A stretch of 7,597 bases of DNA, from contig JAEZHL010000356.1 in NCBI GenBank assembly GCA_023416575.1, positions 1 through 7,597 of the forward strand, given 5' to 3'. The notes beneath the pieces were generated by a model. The model did no database searches and had not been told where the DNA came from. It worked only from the letters and a program-made list of their open reading frames with translations. A program made the position numbers and the translations under genes. This DNA comes from Pseudomonadota bacterium. GTDB lineage: Bacteria; Pseudomonadota; Alphaproteobacteria; Rhizobiales; Hyphomicrobiaceae. Shown here piece by piece: positions 1-6,167 of this stretch (its first letter is position 1; every line of letters begins with the position of its first letter).

Positions 1-97
1 GGGCGGGGGTGCCACCCGTCAACGGGCTTCAAACCCGATCGGCCGGCCAGTCCCGGGGCGGCCCTTCGCGCATCGCCTCCGGGCAAACTGTTTCGAC

Positions 98-1345
98 TCA
101 CATCGGCAGGCGTGCGATCTGATGCGAGAAATAGTTGTCGATCGCAGTCGCGATCGAATCCGAGACCCTGTCCCGCCACTTCGCTGACCTGAGGTTCTGC
201 GCATCCTCGGCGTTCGTCACGTAGGCCAGCTCGATCAGCACCGAAGGCACCTTGGCCGTCTTCAGCACCCGGAAGTTGGCTTCTCGGTCGGCATTCGGGC
301 GCATCGGCGTCGACGCACTCATGAAACTGATGACCGAGCGGGCAAACGTGCTCGTCCGCTCCTTGTTGACGGCGACCTCGCGCTCGGCGAGATCCGCCAG
401 GATCGACTTGATGGTGCCCGGATCATCAGCGGTTCTCTGAACTGCGGCCAGCTCTGGACCGGTCAGAACCGTCTCCACCACCTCGCGGCTTGCGGAGCGT
501 CGCAAGGCATTGGCCGTCGTGTCGGTCAGCGAGTAGATCGTGGCGCCGCGCGCATGCGAGCCGGCATAGTCCGCATGTACGGCAATGAATAACGCCGCCT
601 TGTTCCGCTCGGCGATGGCGCGCCGCTCGTCGAGCGAGATGAAAACGTCCCGGTCACGGGTCATCACCACCCGGTAAAGGCCGCTGGCATTCAGCTTGTC
701 GCGCAGGGCCATGCTGAAGGCGAGCACGGCGTCCTTCTCGACGATGCCATTCTTGATCGCGCCGGAATCGTCGCCGCCGTGCCCCGGATCGATGACGATC
801 ACCGGCTTGTAGGTGCGTGCGGCGATCTCTTCAGGTCGCATGGCGCGCTTCGGCACCGGAGGCTGCACCTTCGAAGCCTTCTTCGCCTGCGTCTGCACTT
901 TGCCTTGCGCCGCTGGCACGAGATCGAGCACGAGGCGATGGCTCTTGCCCTCCTTCTCGATCTCGGACCGCTCGACGATCACCGGCGCTCGGACCTCGAT
1001 CACGACCCGTGACTTGCCCGGCGCCGACAATCCGCCGCGGAACGACTGCACGAGCCCCGTCGGGCTGGATTCCGTCGTGGCGGGCAGGCGCATGCTGACA
1101 TTGGGCAGCTCGACCACCACGCGGTTCGGATTCGTCAGGGAAAGGACATTGAACTCGACCGAGCGTTCAAGGCCGATCACGAACCGTGTCGGAGCCAGCT
1201 CGGTTGCGGTGCTGGCACTTGCGGGCTTCGCGGCAGCAGAAGTCGAGGCGAAGGGTGCGATGCTCGCGGCCGCGAAAAGCGCGGCGCCAATGACAGACGT
1301 CACGAACAACGCGCAAGTCGTCGTCCGCACTCTGCGGAACTTCAT
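98..1345 (-). CDS. amiC: N-acetylmuramoyl-L-alanine amidase (AMIN + Amidase_3), periplasmic
   Basis: This 415-residue protein is a zinc amidase that cuts the bond between N-acetylmuramic acid and L-alanine in peptidoglycan, normally to split septal wall between daughter cells. Residues 1-40 form a signal peptide (basic MKFRRVR, then a hydrophobic Ala-rich core). Residues about 50-143 fit an AMIN domain, which targets the septum. Residues about 181-408 are the Amidase_3 domain: DPGHGG gives zinc ligand His189, VEKD gives Glu203, FIAVHAD gives His257, and VLIELAYVTN gives catalytic Glu372. A stretch of about 80 residues (280-360) sits between the second His and the catalytic Glu; in AmiB/AmiC proteins this region holds the autoinhibitory helix released by LytM-type activators such as EnvC, NlpD or DipM. 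The start is ATG, with a purine-rich GAGGGGG about 10 bases upstream. A CtrA-type box lies about 115 bases upstream. The symbol is by family; orthology to AmiC of any one species is not tested. Confidence 0.95.
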   Translation of the reverse strand: MKFRRVRTTTCALFVTSVIGAALFAAASIAPFASTSAAAKPASASTATELAPTRFVIGLERSVEFNVLSLTNPNRVVVELPNVSMRLPATTESSPTGLVQSFRGGLSAPGKSRVVIEVRAPVIVERSEIEKEGKSHRLVLDLVPAAQGKVQTQAKKASKVQPPVPKRAMRPEEIAARTYKPVIVIDPGHGGDDSGAIKNGIVEKDAVLAFSMALRDKLNASGLYRVVMTRDRDVFISLDERRAIAERNKAALFIAVHADYAGSHARGATIYSLTDTTANALRRSASREVVETVLTGPELAAVQRTADDPGTIKSILADLAEREVAVNKERTSTFARSVISFMSASTPMRPNADREANFRVLKTAKVPSVLIELAYVTNAEDAQNLRSAKWRDRVSDSIATAIDNYFSHQIARLPM

Positions 1346-1594
1346 TGTGCTTCAACCCCCTCTTACGCTGGACACTGATGACCGAGCGAGGTTGCATCTG
1401 ATGCAGGAAAATCGTGGCGTTTTGCTGATCCTGCTGGGGTATTGTTATGAAGGGAAAAGCGTTAACGGCCGGTTAAACCGTGGCTCTTGGCGACGCCATC
1501 GGGCACGATGCTTAAGCTCCGACTGCCCCGAATTGGAGCAATGCTTCTCGTCCGATGCTCTATGACCTGCGCCAGTGGTCGTCATGGCCCTCGA
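1346..1594. other. Intergenic region upstream of the amidase gene
   Basis: These 249 bases separate the start of the amidase from the stop of the XRE regulator gene (both minus strand). I see no credible gene. It should carry the amidase promoter and holds the TTAA-N7-TTAAC site at 1461-1476. No clear U-tract terminator for the upstream regulator gene is visible. Confidence 0.7.
1461..1476 (-). promoter_or_regulatory. CtrA-type binding site, TTAA-N7-TTAAC
   Basis: Read on the minus strand the site is TTAACCGGCCGTTAAC, a perfect match to the full CtrA consensus TTAA-N7-TTAAC of alphaproteobacteria. It is nearly palindromic, so it also reads TTAA-N7-TTAA on the other strand. It lies about 115 bases upstream of the amidase start codon, a distance compatible with control of that promoter once a leader is allowed for. 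In my reading of the window no other pair of TTAA boxes has 7-base spacing. Binding is inferred. Confidence 0.6.
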
Positions 1595-2356
1595 TCAAAG
1601 CGCCACGAGACGGGCATACCCTTCCGCGACCGTCTCCTCGAGGATCTGGCGATAGTCCGCGTATGCCGGCGTTTCAGGACCGATCTCGCCGAGCGGCGTC
1701 CCGGTGAAATCCGCCAACTTGCGATAGACGATGGGTGCACTGACGGGCACCAGCATTGCCCGCTGCTTGTTCAATGTCGTGATGATCCCCCGCATCTGAC
1801 CGACCCGGTCGAGCTGCGAGACCACGATCATGCGCATGGCCCCTTTGGTCAGCGAGACGAGATGGATGAACATCGACGCGGGCGGTACATACAGCCGGCC
1901 GCGATGGGAGTACGGCGCATCCGGGCGGTCCCGCTCCTGGAAGAGAAGGCTCGGCCACTCAGGATCCCAGACGATATCCGTACGATAGGCGACGACCTTA
2001 CCGAGACCGCTGAATCCCGGCCGCAACGTCAAATAGCTGCCGACATAGTCCTCGACCGCAGCTTGCGTGTAGGCTCCCATGTAAACGGGCGCCACGTCCT
2101 TGTTCGGACTCGGCCGTCCGGGCTCGTCGCGGCCGGGCTGGCCGCGCAGCAAGGACCTCAGCTCGTCGAAGTCGAGACCGAGCACCATGCAGACGTCGAA
2201 CAGCGTCTGATCGCGCACGGGCCGGCCCTGCATCAGGTTCTGGATCGTCTTCTCGTGGCAGTCGGCGGCATCGGCGAGCTCCGCCTGGGTGATCTTCTTC
2301 TCGATCATCGCCGTGCGGATGCGCGCGAGAGCCGGATTGCGCTCGATGGCTGCCAT
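1595..2356 (-). CDS. XRE-family helix-turn-helix transcriptional regulator with uncharacterised C-terminal domain
   Basis: A 253-residue cytoplasmic DNA-binding protein. Residues about 10-70 form a Cro/C1-type helix-turn-helix: ITQAELADAADCHEKTIQNL is the HTH core, followed by the usual closing helix with TLFDVCMVLGLDFDEL. After a Pro/Gly/Arg-rich linker (about 72-88) comes a domain of about 165 residues that I cannot assign. It contains YVGSYLTLRPGF near 104-115, RLYVPPASMFIHLVS near 154-168 and MRMIVVSQ near 174-181, alternating polar and hydrophobic residues that suggest a beta-rich ligand- or partner-binding fold. Most XRE proteins with only a DNA-binding domain are about 70-120 residues, so the C-terminal part must have its own job. 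The start ATG has only a weak upstream GGAG. Flanking genes are on the same strand with gaps of 106 and 249 bases, so it is probably transcribed alone or with the permease gene upstream. Its target is unknown. Confidence 0.85.
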   Translation of the reverse strand: MAAIERNPALARIRTAMIEKKITQAELADAADCHEKTIQNLMQGRPVRDQTLFDVCMVLGLDFDELRSLLRGQPGRDEPGRPSPNKDVAPVYMGAYTQAAVEDYVGSYLTLRPGFSGLGKVVAYRTDIVWDPEWPSLLFQERDRPDAPYSHRGRLYVPPASMFIHLVSLTKGAMRMIVVSQLDRVGQMRGIITTLNKQRAMLVPVSAPIVYRKLADFTGTPLGEIGPETPAYADYRQILEETVAEGYARLVAL

Positions 2357-2462
2357 GGGACGTGCCGGTGCTCCAGTGCGGGAACTTGCACCAAACTACC
2401 GACACATTCCGCCAGTTGCCAATTCGGAAAGTCGATCGGGCAGCACTGGCGTCCACGGCCAA

Positions 2463-3194
2463 TCAGGCCGGCGACATGATGGCACCCCAGATCATCGCCA
2501 GTCCCGCGAGCAGCATCATGCCCTCGAGCAGCAGGCGGAACTGGGCCGGATCGAACGACAGCACGATGCGCTTCGCCAGCCAGGAGCCGAGCATGAGCGA
2601 TGAGCCGACCGCCAGCCCGCGGACGACCGCTTCGACCGGCAGCACGGCGGATTGCTGGAACACCAGCGCCTTCGTCAAGGAAATCGCGCCGGCCCCGACC
2701 GCCTCAGTCGCGATGAAGGCGCCTTTCACCAATCCGTAGGCGAGAAAGAAAGGCGTATTGATCGGCCCCGTGGTCGCCACGAGCCCGGTGAGAAATCCGA
2801 TACACGCGCCGACGATCGCCAGGCCCGCGAGGCCGATAGTAATGCCACGGGCCGCGAGCCAGCGCCGTGCCGGAATCGTCGCAAGAAGGAACACCCCGAG
2901 CACCGCCTCGACCATCCGGCCGTCGAGACCGATCAGCAGTCGCGCCCCGATCGCCGCTGCCGGCACCGCGGTCGCGCAGTAAACCGCGTTGACGCGCCAG
3001 TCGACCTCCCGCCACCAGACCGCAACCCGCGAAGCATTGGCCATCAGCGAGGCCAGCGCCATGATCTGCACCGCCTCCTTCGGGCCGAACGCCGCGACAA
3101 GCACCGGCATAAGCATCACGGAAGAGCCGAAGCCGACGACGCCACCGAGCGTGCCGGCCGCGACGCCGAGAGGGATGATCAGCAGCCATAGCAT
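2463..3194 (-). CDS. TauE/SafE-family membrane permease (sulfite/organosulfonate exporter family)
   Basis: A 243-residue inner-membrane protein made almost wholly of hydrophobic helices, about eight, as expected for TauE/SafE (former DUF81). The first helix pair carries the family signature GTLGGVVGFGSSVMLMPVL at about 14-32, and the matching half in the second repeat is GFLTGLVATTGPINTPFFLA at about 133-152, consistent with the internal two-fold repeat of the family. Members are linked to export of sulfite, sulfoacetate or related anions, but the substrate cannot be read from sequence. I chose ATG at 3194 because the protein then begins directly with the first membrane helix. A TTG at 3266 in the same frame would add 24 polar, basic residues and is less likely. 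No sulfur-metabolism genes lie alongside, so a role in sulfur compound export is only a family-level guess. Confidence 0.88.
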   Translation of the reverse strand: MLWLLIIPLGVAAGTLGGVVGFGSSVMLMPVLVAAFGPKEAVQIMALASLMANASRVAVWWREVDWRVNAVYCATAVPAAAIGARLLIGLDGRMVEAVLGVFLLATIPARRWLAARGITIGLAGLAIVGACIGFLTGLVATTGPINTPFFLAYGLVKGAFIATEAVGAGAISLTKALVFQQSAVLPVEAVVRGLAVGSSLMLGSWLAKRIVLSFDPAQFRLLLEGMMLLAGLAMIWGAIMSPA

Positions 3195-3309
3195 CGGAAG
3201 GGAGCCCCACTTGCGCAGTCGTTTCGGCGGGGGCGCAAACTGGCATGCCTGTATTTCGTTTGGCAACGGGTGAGAGGCACGAGCAACGTGGAAACGCCAG
3301 CCGAAGCAA

Positions 3310-3340
3310 TCCCTTACCTCTCACATTGAGAGGTAAGGGA
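3310..3340 (-). terminator. Perfect 14-bp hairpin downstream of the EamA transporter gene
   Basis: TCCCTTACCTCTCA and TGAGAGGTAAGGGA are exact reverse complements separated by the 3-base loop CAT. The hairpin lies 62 bases beyond the stop of the transporter gene and ahead of the permease gene, so it could end the transporter transcript. No run of T follows on the minus strand, so it is not a textbook intrinsic terminator. A dispersed palindromic repeat of the kind common in rhizobial genomes is an alternative. Confidence 0.5.
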
Positions 3341-3402
3341 CATGCTCTCGATGGGTGCAATGAATGACTCGGATGCCGCCAGCGCGGCGGGCTATCGCGT
3401 TA

Positions 3403-4317
3403 TCAGCTCTTCTCGCCTGAGGCCGCCCATTTTTGCGGCGAGTGGAGGCCATTGCCGACCACGATGCCGACGAGGACGAGAGCCATCCCGGCCATCAGAT
3501 CGAACGTCAATGCCTCTCCCAATAGCATGATGCCCAGCACCATGGCCGTGATGGGGTTGAGCGTCAGGTACAAAACCGTGGTGGTTGGCGGCAACCAACG
3601 CAAGGCCCACATGAACAACGAGAACTGCAAGGCTCCAGCAAAGGTCCCGAGGAAAGCGACAGCAATCCAGCCTTGCACTGTGAATGCCGGAATGACAAAA
3701 CCGCCGCTCTTTGCGACGACGACGGGCGCTAATACGAGAACGGCGGATGCCATTCCCAAAGCGGTCACGAAAAGTGGTCCGTGGCGCATCAGAGTCGGAC
3801 GAGCGAACACGGAATAAACGGCTGCGCAAAGGACACTGAGAAGCATCAGCAAGTCGCCATGGAAGTAGACGGCATTGCCGTTTCCGATAGCTGCCGCACC
3901 GAAGGCGATCGAAATCCCGGAGAACGCAAGCAGTACGCCCGCCACCTTGGCAGAGGTCATCCGCTCGCGTCCGAAGAACGCTGCCACGAGCAGCGTCTGG
4001 ATCGGAATTGTCGCCAGCCCCACGGCCCCCCGCGCGGCGGGATTGTATTGCAGCGATGCGTTGAAGGCCCATGGAAACAAGACGAAAAACAGAATGCCGA
4101 ACATCGCGATCTTGGCGTACTCGGCAGCTCCAAGCCCGTCTCTCGGCCACAACGCCGGCAAGAACGGCGTAAAACAGACGATCGAGACGAAATATCGGTA
4201 GAACACCAGCGAGATCGGATCAGTCTCACCGACCACAAAACGCGTCGCAACCACCGCCGTCCCTGCGCTCAAGGCGGCAACGGCCGCGGCGGTGTGCGCT
4301 ATCAGCATCCTGTTCAT
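3403..4317 (-). CDS. EamA-domain DMT-family transporter
   Basis: A 304-residue inner-membrane protein of the drug/metabolite transporter superfamily, with about ten hydrophobic helices arranged as two EamA repeats (about 5-135 and 150-290). Typical features are the early ISLVFYRYFVS in the second helix region, the first repeat ending near VAGVLLAFSGISIA, and the second repeat ending with YLTLNPITAMVLGIMLLGEALT and then LMAGMALVLVGIVVGNG. Such proteins export amino acids, metabolites or toxic compounds; the substrate cannot be predicted here. The start ATG is supported by AAGGAG 5 bases upstream (minus strand of 4323-4328). The gene is divergent from an HxlR-family regulator gene, with a perfect 15-bp inverted repeat between them, which suggests that the regulator controls this transporter. 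Confidence 0.92.
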   Translation of the reverse strand: MNRMLIAHTAAAVAALSAGTAVVATRFVVGETDPISLVFYRYFVSIVCFTPFLPALWPRDGLGAAEYAKIAMFGILFFVLFPWAFNASLQYNPAARGAVGLATIPIQTLLVAAFFGRERMTSAKVAGVLLAFSGISIAFGAAAIGNGNAVYFHGDLLMLLSVLCAAVYSVFARPTLMRHGPLFVTALGMASAVLVLAPVVVAKSGGFVIPAFTVQGWIAVAFLGTFAGALQFSLFMWALRWLPPTTTVLYLTLNPITAMVLGIMLLGEALTFDLMAGMALVLVGIVVGNGLHSPQKWAASGEKS

Positions 4318-4353
4318 GATGTCTCCTTCCAGCGCGTGAGCGCGGCTCCTCCA

Positions 4354-4409
4354 GTGCCTTGCATTTTTAAAGTCACGAAATCTGGCAGGCTTTAAAAATG
4401 CAAGTCACG
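4354..4409. promoter_or_regulatory. Inverted and direct repeats between transporter and HxlR genes (candidate operator)
   Basis: The arms CTTGCATTTTTAAAG (4358-4372) and CTTTAAAAATGCAAG (4390-4404) are exact reverse complements, separated by 17 bases. Their centres are 32 bases apart, close to three helical turns. After one mismatch the pairing resumes for three more bases outward. The 8-mer AAGTCACG also occurs twice in direct orientation, at 4370-4377 and 4402-4409, again 32 bases apart, with an imperfect inverted copy (GTGCCTT) at 4354-4360. The site lies in the 161-base gap between the two divergent genes, where an HxlR dimer would be expected to bind. Binding is inferred. Confidence 0.6.
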
Positions 4410-4478
4410 GAGCTATGCTGTCAGCCGTCACAGCCGAGAGTCCGAGAGACTGTCGAGGCGGGAACAAAAGCGTGGGCT

Positions 4479-4853
4479 ATGGAAAAACACGAATTCCGAT
4501 CGAATTGCTCAATCGCACGCTCGCTCGAGATCGTCGGCGACAAGTGGACCCTTCTCATCGTTCGCGACCTGATGTGGCATGGGAAGCATACGTTTCAGGC
4601 GCTGCAAGAGAGCGCCGAACGCGTCCCGACGAATATTCTGTCCGAGCGGTTGAAACGCCTTGAGCAGTGGGGCTTGGTGCGCCGCGAGCCCTACCAGCAA
4701 AGGCCCGTGCGCTACGATTATCAGTTGACCGAAGAGGGACGATCGCTGGAGCCCATCTTGCTGCAGATCATGGCCTGGGGGCACAAGCGCCTCGGCGGCG
4801 GGCGGTATGACCCAGCAACCGGCAAGAACTGGAAACCGGGCACGGGACTTTAG
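4479..4853 (+). CDS. HxlR-family (DUF24) winged-helix transcriptional regulator
   Basis: A 124-residue DNA-binding protein with the complete HxlR fold: CSIARSLEIVGDKWTLLIVRDL near the N-terminus, FQALQESAERVPTNILSERLKRLEQWGLV as the recognition helix region, and the wing VRYDYQLTEEGRSLEPIL, then a short dimerisation helix. Length matches the usual 100-130 residues. I chose ATG at 4479, giving MEKHEFRSNCSIARS, because family members begin just before the conserved Cys. The in-frame ATG at 4398 would add 27 residues unlike the family and would overlap the inverted repeat. The ribosome binding site at 4479 is weak. Cys10 is the only cysteine and sits where the redox- or electrophile-sensing Cys lies in YodB, CatR and HypR of Bacillus, so thiol sensing is possible. 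It probably regulates the divergent EamA transporter and itself. Confidence 0.9.
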   Translation: MEKHEFRSNCSIARSLEIVGDKWTLLIVRDLMWHGKHTFQALQESAERVPTNILSERLKRLEQWGLVRREPYQQRPVRYDYQLTEEGRSLEPILLQIMAWGHKRLGGGRYDPATGKNWKPGTGL

Positions 4854-4911
4854 GGCATGTCGAGCCGGAGATCAGGCGAGCCGCACGGGGCCCAAAGCAG
4901 CCCGGCAGCAG

Positions 4912-5394
4912 TCAGGGAGCGACCAGCACCTCGAGATCGACAGGAGTCAGTCCGCGCCCCGTCATGCCTATCACCTCGGCAGCGCCTTCCGAAAGATCAA
5001 TGACACGGCCCGGCAGAAATGGGCCACGGTCATTGATACGGACCACCACGCTGTTGCCGCTCTTGCGATCCGTGACGCGCACAAGTGAATTGAACGGCAG
5101 CGTCGGATGAGCAGCGGTCATCGCCCGTTTGTCGAACGGCTCGCCCGAGGCGGTCTTCTGCCCCTGCCAGTAGTAGGAGGCGATCCCTTCCAGCTTGTGG
5201 GCGCGCGCGGGAGCGTCTTGCGACCCGCCCTTGCGTTGGTCGGGTGGCGGCGGTGCGGCCGAGAGTGCCCCACGGACAATGGTCGTCTGCCATCCGCCTT
5301 GTTCTGCGATCGGGGCCCCGCTGCCGAGACAGGCACTCCCGCCAGCAATCGAAATCGCGACGGTCGAGGCGATCAGGCGCGTGTAGTGATGCAT
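4912..5394 (-). CDS. rlpA: RlpA-like DPBB-domain protein, putative septal lytic transglycosylase (catalytic residues intact)
   Basis: A 160-residue secreted protein. Residues 1-22 (MHHYTRLIASTVAISIAGGS then AC) look like a signal peptide; the GSAC at 19-22 matches only a loose lipobox, so lipidation at Cys22 is uncertain. After a Pro-rich linker, residues about 68-158 are the RlpA double-psi beta-barrel: GIASYYW, TASGEPFDKRAMTAAH, VVRINDRGPF, GRVIDLSEGAA. Compared with Pseudomonas aeruginosa RlpA (Glu120, Asp123, His131), the matching residues Glu85, Asp88 and His96 are all present with the same spacing, so it may cut peptide-stripped glycan strands at the septum. There is no C-terminal SPOR domain, unlike the Escherichia coli protein. 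The reading frame extends upstream to 5739, but that part overlaps the neighbouring gene and is Arg-rich noise; ATG at 5394 begins the signal peptide. It lies 119 bases downstream of a paralogue on the same strand. Confidence 0.88.
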   Translation of the reverse strand: MHHYTRLIASTVAISIAGGSACLGSGAPIAEQGGWQTTIVRGALSAAPPPPDQRKGGSQDAPARAHKLEGIASYYWQGQKTASGEPFDKRAMTAAHPTLPFNSLVRVTDRKSGNSVVVRINDRGPFLPGRVIDLSEGAAEVIGMTGRGLTPVDLEVLVAP

Positions 5395-5426
5395 CACGCT
5401 CTTTTGTCTGGTCTCTACTTGGAGCG

Positions 5427-5501
5427 GAATCTGATGCGATTCGGGCAGTGGCGTGGCAGGATTCGAGAAGCGGCAGCTCGATGCCGCCGCTTCTCTGACT
5501 C
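5427..5501. promoter_or_regulatory. Cluster of four GANTC sites (CcrM methylation) upstream of the second rlpA-like gene
   Basis: GANTC occurs at 5427-5431, 5438-5442, 5460-5464 and 5497-5501, all inside the 119-base gap ahead of the gene starting at 5394. By eye I count about 18 GANTC in the whole window, so the rest has roughly one per 500 bases. In alphaproteobacteria this sequence is methylated by CcrM, and methylated sites in promoters are bound by GcrA with sigma-70 at cell-cycle genes. The role here is inferred. Confidence 0.5.
5465..5495 (-). terminator. GC-rich hairpin downstream of the first rlpA-like gene
   Basis: GAGAAGCGGC (5465-5474) and GCCGCTTCTC (5486-5495) pair perfectly around an 11-base loop, starting 18 bases past the stop codon of the gene that ends at 5514. 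No T-run follows on the minus strand, so termination would be incomplete or factor-assisted; it may partly separate the two rlpA-like genes. Confidence 0.4.
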
Positions 5502-5513
5502 GCTCTGCGGCCG

Positions 5514-6167
5514 CTATCTTCCGACGACTTCCACTTTCACGGGAACGACGCCGGCGCTCTTCATGCCGATGGCACCTGCCGCGGCGTCTGAAAGATCGAT
5601 GATGCGACCAGCGATGTAGGGCCCACGATCGTTGATCGTGACCTCGACCGTGCGGCCGTTGCGGGCGTTCGTCACCTTCACCCGGGTCCCGAACGGAAGC
5701 GTCTTGTGCGCCGCCGTCATCGCTTTCGGGTTGAACCATCCGCCGGAGGCAACCCGCTGGGGTTGCCAGTAGTAGGATGCGATTCCGGACAGGACCGTGC
5801 CGGCGGGAACCGCGCGCGTGTGGCGCTGGCGCGTCTTTTTCGTCGTGGCGCTCGCCGTGATCCGGCGAGTCCGTGCCGTGTGCACTGTCGCCGCGCGTGT
5901 CTGGCGCTGTGCCCTGTGGCTCACCTTTCGTAGCTGGGCTGCGCGATACGAACGGGCGTGCGCATGAGACCGATGAGCGTGTCTGCTGGCACGATAGGAC
6001 TTGGTGCGCTTCCTGGTCAGATGAGCCTGCTGGCTGCCCTGCCCACTGTAATACATCTTCGCGGTTCTCGAAGAACCGACCTTGTCGCCCATGGGCGTCA
6101 CGGCCTGAGCTTGGGAGGCGTGGAACACGACTCCTATCGCCCAGATCAGCGTGAACATCCGATACAT
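5514..6167 (-). CDS. RlpA-like DPBB-domain protein with basic linker; catalytic acidic residues missing
   Basis: A 217-residue secreted protein. The signal peptide MYRMFTLIWAIGVVFHASQA ends with a cleavage motif near AQA, residue 22. Residues 51-120 form an extremely basic linker: 29 of 70 are Lys, Arg or His, and there is no Asp or Glu from 29 to 174. Residues about 126-216 are the RlpA double-psi beta-barrel (GIASYYW, AMTAAHKTLPFGTRV, VTINDRGPY, GRIIDLSDAAA), about 55% identical by my count to the barrel of the gene downstream. The positions of the catalytic Glu and Asp are Gly143 and Asn146 (SGGWFNPKAM), while His154 is kept, so lytic activity is doubtful and glycan binding more likely. 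No SPOR domain. The ATG has a strong ribosome binding site, GGAGGT, 3 bases upstream (minus strand of 6171-6176). The gene precedes its paralogue on the same strand, so the pair looks like a tandem duplication. Confidence 0.88.
   Translation of the reverse strand: MYRMFTLIWAIGVVFHASQAQAVTPMGDKVGSSRTAKMYYSGQGSQQAHLTRKRTKSYRASRHAHRSHAHARSYRAAQLRKVSHRAQRQTRAATVHTARTRRITASATTKKTRQRHTRAVPAGTVLSGIASYYWQPQRVASGGWFNPKAMTAAHKTLPFGTRVKVTNARNGRTVEVTINDRGPYIAGRIIDLSDAAAGAIGMKSAGVVPVKVEVVGR

Noticed and set aside
1487..2479. Plus-strand open frame of 330 codons
   Set aside because: It lies antisense to the XRE regulator gene, has shadow-like composition and no recognisable motif.
3195..3266. TTG start for the TauE/SafE permease
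   Set aside because: It adds 24 polar, basic residues before the first membrane helix; ATG at 3194 gives the usual family N-terminus, though the TTG cannot be excluded.
2704..3360. Minus-strand frame of 218 codons overlapping the permease
   Set aside because: It is an out-of-frame shadow of the TauE/SafE gene with Arg/Gly-rich composition and no membrane helices.
4367..4395. TTAA boxes at 4367-4370 and 4392-4395 as a CtrA site
   Set aside because: They are separated by 21 bases, not 7; they are explained by the inverted repeat.
4398..4478. Earlier ATG for the HxlR gene
   Set aside because: It would start inside the right arm of the inverted repeat and add 27 residues that do not fit the family N-terminus.
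5395..5739. Upstream extension of the second rlpA-like frame
   Set aside because: It overlaps the neighbouring rlpA-like gene in another frame and is Arg/Ser-rich; the signal peptide begins at 5394.
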